DNA from: an uncultured Clostridium sp.
GTDB lineage: Bacteria; Bacillota; Clostridia; UBA1212; UBA1255
Direction of reading: 5' to 3'
Assembly: GCA_900543695.1 (NCBI GenBank)
Contig: UQSG01000005.1
Location: forward strand, 1-64,000
DNA: 64,000 bases
Positions 58,316 through 64,000 of the stretch are shown here, piece by piece. The notes under the pieces were generated by a model. That model had not been told where the DNA came from. It worked only from the letters and a program-made list of their open reading frames with translations, and did no database searches. The position numbers and the translations under genes were made by a program. Within the stretch, counting starts at the first letter, position 1; every line of letters begins with the position of its first letter.

Positions 58316-58774
58316 GTGTGTAAACAAACTGTGTCAGATATATGGTTCTTTATGGGCAAAGCGCTGGAACGCGCATATCATTCTCTGGAGGAGGCTCCGT
58401 GTGAAATCCCCGTAGGCTGCGTCATCGTACGGGGAAACGAAATCATCGCCTCCGCCTCCAACACCAGAGAAACTGCGAACCGAATCACAGGGCATGCTGA
58501 GCTGTGCGCGCTGGACGCAGCGGCAGCTGTGACAGGCAGTCGGTATCTCGCAGGCTGCAGGATGTTCGTAACGCTGGAGCCCTGTCCGATGTGCGCGGGC
58601 GCTCTGCGCGCCGCCCGGATTTCCGAACTGTATTTCGGAGCTTATAATCTGCGGGAGGGCGCCGCCGGTACCGTTTATAATCTTCTGTATCCGGCCGTAA
58701 AAGGATACGGAGGAATAAAAAGGAGCGAATGCGAATCGCTCCTCAGAGAATATTTTGCAAAGCTCCGCGGGTAA
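58316..58774 (+). CDS. tadA: tRNA-specific adenosine deaminase
   Basis: 152 residues from GTG 58316; the GTG at 58331 or ATG at 58352 are also possible because no strong ribosome site stands out. Zinc-site motifs are GHAELCALDA (catalytic Glu with the His ligand) and LEPCPMCAGAL (the two Cys). It deaminates A34 of tRNA-Arg(ACG) to inosine and is essential in most bacteria. Its stop (58774) directly abuts the stop of the next, convergent gene (58775), leaving no room for a terminator between them. Confidence 0.92.
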   Translation: MCKQTVSDIWFFMGKALERAYHSLEEAPCEIPVGCVIVRGNEIIASASNTRETANRITGHAELCALDAAAAVTGSRYLAGCRMFVTLEPCPMCAGALRAARISELYFGAYNLREGAAGTVYNLLYPAVKGYGGIKRSECESLLREYFAKLRG

Positions 58775-60415
58775 TCAGCTGTTGCGGTCGAAAATTTCAA
58801 TATCCGCCATGTACCAGCTTCCATTCGTTCTTACATACCAAATTCTCGTATTGGTTTCCAGCTTCTGCTGAAAATCCGGCTTGCCGCGCTGCCCGTAAAT
58901 CCAGTAATCAAAGTAGACCGCACACGAGAAGCAATTTTCTCCGTATACCCGCAGATCATACGCTTCCACGTTTTCAAAGGCCGTGGAATCGTGATCCGTA
59001 TACCAATACTGACGGTATTCGCTCATGTCCTGATACATCTGCGTTCCCTTTATGATTCGGGATAAAAACGAACTCATGGAAATATCGTTCGACATGAATC
59101 CGGCATAGGTCTTCGCTCCATCTATCGCAATCTGCGTATATTCCCCCTGAATCGATTCCGAAACCGCGAAATTTCCCGAATATGTCATGCTGCTCTCATC
59201 ATACTCCAGAGGCACCGTTTCGCCGGCAAAATTTTTCGCTTCTATTTCAAGGCCGCCGGAAAGCAAGGACACTTTATAGAGATTCATATACGGCTTGGCA
59301 AAAAGCTCCTCCGGGATATTCTTCAGCTCCGTAATTTCCTGATTTTTCTCCGCAAGCCAGTTTTCGGAGCCCGTGATTTCCGTGCCGTTCACGACAACTG
59401 TATAATTCGAAGGAATCTGCAGCGTGAATACCTTGAAACCGACGTCGAACGTTCTCGTTTCGGAATTATACGTACATTCTATAGGATTTCCGGCGGAATC
59501 CTCCACTGTGACCTCCGGCTCCTGTATCAGCTGTTCTACCCGGTATGTGTTGAACAGGCTCAGCGCATTTTTATCTTCTTCGTTCAGCATATATCGAATC
59601 GATTCGTTTTCCTCTGACTGACCGGTCCTGTGCTGCGCGCCGAGGCGGACGCCGTTTACCGTTACGGTAAAATCAGCCGGTGCGTGAATCGTTATGTCAA
59701 GCGGCGCGGCAACGATCTCATTGCTGCTGTTTGTCTGCAGGGCCAGCGCGGCACCCTCCTGGCTCCGCACCTCTACAGAGCCGGGCTCAGAGAGGAGTCC
59801 GCACACCTCATAGCGGTTGATGACCAAAGCATCCGAGGTCAGCGCATACTGAGAGCTTCCCGGCTGATCCTTCGCCAGGGTTTTCCGGAAAATATCATCT
59901 ACTGCCTTCCCGTCAAGATACGGCACGGCTCCCTCTGGTGCCAGGAGGACTACATTGACCTCCGCAAAGGAAAATTCCGAAATATAGTCAAATTCATACA
60001 GACTGAAACCGAATTTACTCTTTTCGGACGATTGCTTCAGCGTGACCTTACACAAATCCTCTCCGTCCGCTTTTATAATATAGGAGGGACTTGCGAAGCG
60101 GTCGTATGAAAACGCTTTTACATAAGTAATCTCCTTGCCCTCTGCGGCCTCTTTCAGCTTTGCTTCGTAAGTTTCCCGATCGGCAAAGCCGGTCATGACC
60201 ACGTCGGTTTTGGCGACAATTTCCGAATATTGTTTATTTTCGAACAGAGACAGCACCTTGTCCACTTCAACCGTATTCTGGCTGTTTTCATAATCTGAAA
60301 GCCAGACGGAAAACACGATCAGCCCGATTGCCAGCAGGCAAAGAAAGCCCCCGATTATGCCAAAATATATTTTCCAGAATTTTGATGTCTTGATCAGCGT
60401 TCTCAGCTTACCCAT
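58775..60415 (-). CDS. Membrane-anchored extracytoplasmic protein, unknown (TcaA-like arrangement)
   Basis: 546 residues. One N-terminal membrane span (~18-40, FGIIGGFLCLLAIGLIVFSVW) is preceded by a short basic stretch, leaving nearly all the protein outside. The exterior part has repeated beta-type blocks with motifs of the FTVTVNGVRLG and NYTVVVNGTEITG kind, as in TcaA/YvbJ-like wall-associated proteins, and a C-terminal NTF2-like region (~440-546). The zinc ribbon usual in front of TcaA-like spans is missing. It lies 18 bases after the phosphodiester glycosidase gene, with which it probably forms an operon. Function unknown; a role in wall assembly or sensing is possible. Confidence 0.65.
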   Translation of the reverse strand: MGKLRTLIKTSKFWKIYFGIIGGFLCLLAIGLIVFSVWLSDYENSQNTVEVDKVLSLFENKQYSEIVAKTDVVMTGFADRETYEAKLKEAAEGKEITYVKAFSYDRFASPSYIIKADGEDLCKVTLKQSSEKSKFGFSLYEFDYISEFSFAEVNVVLLAPEGAVPYLDGKAVDDIFRKTLAKDQPGSSQYALTSDALVINRYEVCGLLSEPGSVEVRSQEGAALALQTNSSNEIVAAPLDITIHAPADFTVTVNGVRLGAQHRTGQSEENESIRYMLNEEDKNALSLFNTYRVEQLIQEPEVTVEDSAGNPIECTYNSETRTFDVGFKVFTLQIPSNYTVVVNGTEITGSENWLAEKNQEITELKNIPEELFAKPYMNLYKVSLLSGGLEIEAKNFAGETVPLEYDESSMTYSGNFAVSESIQGEYTQIAIDGAKTYAGFMSNDISMSSFLSRIIKGTQMYQDMSEYRQYWYTDHDSTAFENVEAYDLRVYGENCFSCAVYFDYWIYGQRGKPDFQQKLETNTRIWYVRTNGSWYMADIEIFDRNS

Positions 60416-60433
60416 TTTGCGCGCCTCTTTCCG

Positions 60434-61762
60434 TCATTCATATTGCGTGTTGATCTGATCGACTCTTCCGACCAGAATTGAAGTCGCCATTTTTCTCGGT
60501 CCGTAAAGAGATGCACACTGCGTAATAATCTGCGGGTTGTTTTCCGTTTCAGAATTCTGCACCATATAGGTGGAGGATCCGCCGTCCAGATTGGCCGCGT
60601 TTACCGCTCCGTAATTCATCATAATTTCGATCAGGTCCTCATACGTTGCCCCCATGCTCGACGGCTGTCTTCCGTCGATGGTCAAGATCAGGAACGCGCC
60701 GTCAGCCCGCTGACCGATCGCGGTCCGCGGATTCAGTCCGGCCTCCGTAAAGCCGCCGACCTCGCAGGCTTCTCCATTCACAACAAGATATGGTCCGAAA
60801 TTCAGCGCCTCTACAATTCCGCTGTCCAGCGCCTCCTGCCCTGTCATTTTTCCAAGCACCAGAATTCCCTGCCGGTTGATCCCTATGATCTCATATTCCT
60901 GGTTTCGGGAGCCCCACAGAAGCGCTCCCTTAGAAATTACAATTCCATCCGAATTTTCACGCCCCGTAGGGACGCCGCCATTGCCCTTTCCGGTATCGTA
61001 AAAGCCGCCGCCGTTCACTCCATACAGTGCGTTTGCGTTCCGAACCATATCGATCGTCGAAACGCCCTCGTGATCCGTTCCATATGCAGCAGGAGTGCCG
61101 ATATATACTCGTTTGGGATTCTGCACGATCAGCAATTTTCCCTTATACGTTTTTCCCTCGATATCAATCAGCTCTATGCTGTTCAGATCCGTTGTCTGTC
61201 CGGGATTTTCCGGATCCGTTCCCGGATTCTCCTCCGGAAGCTTGATCAGCGTCGTATCCGTGGTCGAGCCGCTGTCGATTACGGCGTTTCCCTCGACAAT
61301 CTCCCGAACCGTCTCGTCGGACAAAAACCAGGTGGCCAAAAATTTCCCCGCGCTTGTTTCTGTTACGGTCAGAACAAAACGGTCCCGCGCAGCCTTCGAC
61401 GGTCCATACAGCACGACGAGATCAACGGCAACCGCAAGCAGAACAATCGCAAGTAAAAAGGTAAGCACGGAAATTCCAACGCGCGAGAGAACCTTTTTGG
61501 TGCCGAGCTTTTCTTTTCGGCGAGAAACGTTCCGGCGCGCCGCAGAGGCGGGTCTTCTCGGCCCGGCCGTTTGGGCAGCAGACCGGGGAGCAACCTCGTC
61601 CGCCGCAATTTTGTGCGTATTGCGTTTCCGCGCCTCATAAACCGCGGGCTGTCTTCGCCTCTGCTCGCGCAGCTTCCGGAGTCTCCATTTTTCAATATAG
61701 ACAGAAAGCCGGTCTACAACTTCCTCGCTGCCTTTTTTGGTATAGTCAAGTCTGAATTTCAT
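60434..61762 (-). CDS. Phosphodiester glycosidase (NAGPA-domain) membrane protein
   Basis: 442 residues from the ATG at 61762, ten bases after AAAGGG; a GTG at 61786 lacks a ribosome site. A highly basic cytoplasmic N-terminus (~1-90, Arg/Lys/Ala-rich) is followed by one span (~100-125) and an exported domain (~190-440) of the NAGPA phosphodiester-alpha-GlcNAcase family (VNGGGFYDT, LNPRTAIGQRADGAFLILTID, ANLDGGSSTYM). In bacteria these proteins act on wall polymers or exopolysaccharide glycosidic phosphodiesters. It precedes the TcaA-like gene, suggesting a joint cell-surface function. Confidence 0.8.
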   Translation of the reverse strand: MKFRLDYTKKGSEEVVDRLSVYIEKWRLRKLREQRRRQPAVYEARKRNTHKIAADEVAPRSAAQTAGPRRPASAARRNVSRRKEKLGTKKVLSRVGISVLTFLLAIVLLAVAVDLVVLYGPSKAARDRFVLTVTETSAGKFLATWFLSDETVREIVEGNAVIDSGSTTDTTLIKLPEENPGTDPENPGQTTDLNSIELIDIEGKTYKGKLLIVQNPKRVYIGTPAAYGTDHEGVSTIDMVRNANALYGVNGGGFYDTGKGNGGVPTGRENSDGIVISKGALLWGSRNQEYEIIGINRQGILVLGKMTGQEALDSGIVEALNFGPYLVVNGEACEVGGFTEAGLNPRTAIGQRADGAFLILTIDGRQPSSMGATYEDLIEIMMNYGAVNAANLDGGSSTYMVQNSETENNPQIITQCASLYGPRKMATSILVGRVDQINTQYE

Positions 61763-61839
61763 CTGCTTCAACCCTTTGTATTCCACATAAGTCCATATAT
61801 TCTAAACGTGTAATACTATAACCCGAAGCACATTTTTCG

Positions 61840-63546
61840 TCAAGTAAGCAGCCTTTGGCTTAACGCCCGGAGACACATTCTGAGCTCGGATACAAAAATA
61901 CTTTCCTGCTCGCCTGTCCCGGGAGAAGCGCTGATTCCTCTTGTCAGGGGATATGTCACATAAAAATATTTCCGCGCACGCGTCAGCGCCACATAAAAAA
62001 GCCGGCGTTCTTCTTCAAGCAGTTTTCCGGTAACCGCTCCGTTTCCGGGGAACTCCCCCATAACGGCATCGATAACAAATACTGCATCATATTCCAATCC
62101 TTTTGCGGAATGTACGGTAGACAGGCAAATTGCTTCCTTTCCGCTGCTGCTGCGAGCGTCCAGTTTATCAAGCAATGAGACAGCCTCGCGGTATGAATCG
62201 CAAACGCTGCACAAATAAAGCAGAAAAGACAGCACTGCGTCTTTATAGCGCAGATGCTGCCTCGTCTGTCTGCAGTATGCTTCAAACTGCCGTTCCAGAC
62301 CGTTTTCCAGAAGACGGCGAAAGGTCCCGGCAGGCCGGGGCAGAATTCGTCCGCACATACGCTCCGCATTTCTGAGTTCTTTCAGGACCTCATCTACATA
62401 GGGAATGGAATGCGTTTCCGGAAGTCCGCCCTGCAGATCATGCGCAATTCCCGTTTTTGTCAGGAAGGCACTGATTAAAAGACCGGAAATATTATTGCGA
62501 TATAAAATTCCGACGGTCAGCTCCGGCTCTCTGCGCTTCAGTGCGGCAATTTCTTTGCGGAGGAACTTGATCTGCATCAGACTGCCGCCGCAGGCCCGTA
62601 TGCGCGGCAATGCGCCCGGTTCCTTTTTGCTGTACGGCTTTTTCTCAAAACGATCTGTGTTGAAGGAAATAAATCGTTCAGAAATCCTTACAAGATTCTG
62701 TACGGATCTATAATTTCTGCTGAGACGGTATAGCCTGCAGTCGGGCTGACTTTTGTAAAATGCGCGGAGGCAGCCTGGAGATGCCCCGCGGAAGCCGTAT
62801 ATGCTTTGATCGTCATCGGCCACTACAAACAAATTTCTTTTTGGCGCCGCGACAATTCGAAGAACCTCAAATTGCGTCTCCGTCAGATCCTGCGCCTCAT
62901 CGGCCTGTATAAAGAGAAACCGGTCCTGATACGCTTCTCGAATCTGCCGCTGCAGAAGACCGTCGGAGTGCAGAATTTCAGCTGCAAGGACAATCATGTC
63001 ATCGAAGTCAATCAATCCGTGCTCTCTTTTATACCGTTCATATGCCGCTCTGATTCTTTTTATATTTTTAATTTCGGCTTCTCCGCCGTCCTGCCCTCGG
63101 GTGATCTGATTTAATATATACGCTTCCGCCGCTTCTCCGTTGATTTCAAAATAGATTTGCCTGAGAAGCTCCGTCTTTTCGTCTTTTTCCCCCTCGATTC
63201 TTCTGCGGCGAATGCCGGCAAGCATTTCATAGCTCCGAAGCAAGCCGTTGCAGAAGCTGTGAACCGTTTGAAACGTGGGCGCGTCCGTTTCCCGCAATTC
63301 CGGCAAAAATTGGGCGGCCGCTTTCTGATAACGGCTTCGCATCTCTTCTCCCGCTGCGTTCGTAAATGTAACGGAAAGAATCCGATCCGGCGCGCACGTT
63401 CTGCGAGCGAGATATAGCGTTCTTTCTGTCAGCACCGTCGTCTTCCCGCTGCCCGGTCCCGCCAGCGTAAGCGCCGGTCCCGTATAATGCGACGCTGCCG
63501 CCTGCTGTTCCGGATTTAAAATTCGGCCGTCTGACATGTCTGACAT
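61840..63546 (-). CDS. UvrD/Rep-family ATP-dependent DNA helicase, compact form
   Basis: 568 residues, shorter than PcrA/UvrD (~720). Motifs of superfamily IA are present: Walker A GPGSGKTT, ILSVTFTNAAGEEM, QADEAQDLTETQF (motif II), VADDDQSIYGFRGA, LSRNYRS, STVHSAKGLEYDAVFV and VALTRARKYFYVT. Translocation 3' to 5' on single-stranded DNA is expected. Motif II reads ADEAQD rather than the usual VDE. The shortened 2B region suggests a specialised family member rather than the repair helicase itself. GGGGGAGAGGCG precedes the ATG. Confidence 0.88.
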   Translation of the reverse strand: MSDMSDGRILNPEQQAAASHYTGPALTLAGPGSGKTTVLTERTLYLARRTCAPDRILSVTFTNAAGEEMRSRYQKAAAQFLPELRETDAPTFQTVHSFCNGLLRSYEMLAGIRRRRIEGEKDEKTELLRQIYFEINGEAAEAYILNQITRGQDGGEAEIKNIKRIRAAYERYKREHGLIDFDDMIVLAAEILHSDGLLQRQIREAYQDRFLFIQADEAQDLTETQFEVLRIVAAPKRNLFVVADDDQSIYGFRGASPGCLRAFYKSQPDCRLYRLSRNYRSVQNLVRISERFISFNTDRFEKKPYSKKEPGALPRIRACGGSLMQIKFLRKEIAALKRREPELTVGILYRNNISGLLISAFLTKTGIAHDLQGGLPETHSIPYVDEVLKELRNAERMCGRILPRPAGTFRRLLENGLERQFEAYCRQTRQHLRYKDAVLSFLLYLCSVCDSYREAVSLLDKLDARSSSGKEAICLSTVHSAKGLEYDAVFVIDAVMGEFPGNGAVTGKLLEEERRLFYVALTRARKYFYVTYPLTRGISASPGTGEQESIFVSELRMCLRALSQRLLT

Positions 63547-63579
63547 ACGCCTCTCCCCCTTCGACGCAGAAATAAAAAA

Positions 63580-63613
63580 CCGTCCCGGCTTCCTTTAAAA
63601 TCATCCGGGACGG
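63580..63613 (-). terminator. Rho-independent terminator (minus strand)
   Basis: CCGTCCCGG (63580-63588) and CCGGGACGG (63605-63613) form the stem; on the minus strand TTTTTTATTT follows. It ends the surface protein gene at 63651 and isolates the helicase gene. Confidence 0.85.
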
Positions 63614-63650
63614 CAGTGTTTGTTTTCTTCAAGTCCGCGATCTGTTCAGA

Positions 63651-64000
63651 TTAAACTCTCGCATTTTTCTTTTTGAGGACTACCGTTGCAAGAACAGCAG
63701 CCATCGCCACGACAACAGCAAGATAAGAGGCGTCGCCCGTATCGGTGTTCTGCTCATTATCATTATCGTTATTATTACCATCGTTGTCGTTTCCGCCCTC
63801 GGTGTCAAGAACCGGAGCCGTAACGTCTTCTGCGCTTCCGGTCGTAAGGGCGAAGAAGTTGACAACCTTAGAATCCTTGGTAATCGCACGGATATATAAT
63901 GTTTCCATATCCGCCGTGCCGGCAATGGTAATATCGAAGCCCGCAGTGGAATGGCCGCTTTCATAAGGCATTCCGGCGGCAGTAACATCGTCTCTTGCCG
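63651..64000 (-). CDS. Surface protein, C-terminal part (partial)
   Basis: The frame is open from the right edge to the stop at 63651, so the N-terminus is outside the window. The visible ~115 residues hold part of a beta-type domain (STAGFDITIAGTADMETLYI), an Asp/Asn-rich linker (GGNDNDGNNNDNDNEQ), NTDTGD, a membrane span rich in Val/Ala and KKKNARV. The ending is almost identical in pattern to the protein at 40858 (TGD...AAVVAMAAVLATVLLKK), so they share an anchoring type. Function of the exterior part unknown. Confidence 0.7.
   Translation of the reverse strand, partial: ARDDVTAAGMPYESGHSTAGFDITIAGTADMETLYIRAITKDSKVVNFFALTTGSAEDVTAPVLDTEGGNDNDGNNNDNDNEQNTDTGDASYLAVVVAMAAVLATVVLKKKNARV

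Noticed and set aside
1..64000. CRISPR array, rRNA or tRNA genes
   Set aside because: No regularly spaced direct repeats, no cas genes, no rRNA stretches and no cloverleaf with CCA-adjacent T-loop was found by eye; a covariance scan would settle small tRNAs.

Overview
The window reads as a chromosome segment of a strictly anaerobic, low-to-mid GC Firmicute of the Clostridia type, probably a gut commensal. The grounds are AGGAGG-type ribosome binding sites, TTG/GTG starts, many ABC exporters, LPxTG-like surface proteins, a clostridial aro operon, flavodoxin clusters and a FlxABCD-HdrABC electron-bifurcation operon. I cannot name the genus. No rRNA, tRNA or CRISPR array was recognised.

Layout. 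1-10.6 kb is a decayed mobile or accessory region: a TnpV tail, an ABC permease whose ATPase partner is only a stub, a LuxR-type regulator, a 2049-residue wall-anchored protein carrying both dockerin-like and cohesin-like modules, and a WYL-regulator fragment fused to a serine-recombinase remnant. 10.7-19.8 kb holds an LTA-synthase-like enzyme, a MarR-controlled heterodimeric ABC exporter, an Mrp ATPase with a C_GCAxxG_C_C partner, and a double GNAT acetyltransferase. 19.8-22.2 kb has two secreted, membrane-tailed proteins on the minus strand, one split by an in-frame TAG. 22.3-29.8 kb is an aromatic operon: lipoprotein, D-2-hydroxyacid dehydrogenase, aroA, aroC, pheA, an aroE-aroK fusion and a LysR regulator. 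29.9-35.9 kb is a MerR-led redox operon with three flavodoxin-like proteins, one fused to a SUMF1 domain. 36.2-40.7 kb is a TetR-ABC-ABC-KTR cargo module.

41.9-54.9 kb is the most interesting part: about 13 genes on the minus strand, transcribed from one strong promoter at 54836-54864. They are malate dehydrogenase, fumarase, HdrB, HdrC, HdrA, FlxD (MvhD), FlxC, FlxB, FlxA, a fumarate-reductase-type iron-sulfur subunit, a flavoprotein subunit, an AspT-like transporter and a cupin. Together they can make the whole reductive branch oxaloacetate-malate-fumarate-succinate, with fumarate reduction plausibly fed by NADH through the cytoplasmic FlxABCD-HdrABC complex rather than by a membrane quinone pool. 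No membrane-anchor subunit of fumarate reductase is present.

55.0-64.0 kb is housekeeping: a duplicated parvulin-type foldase lipoprotein, RqcP, MazG, TadA, a large membrane-anchored protein, a phosphodiester glycosidase, a compact UvrD-like helicase and the C-terminus of another surface protein.
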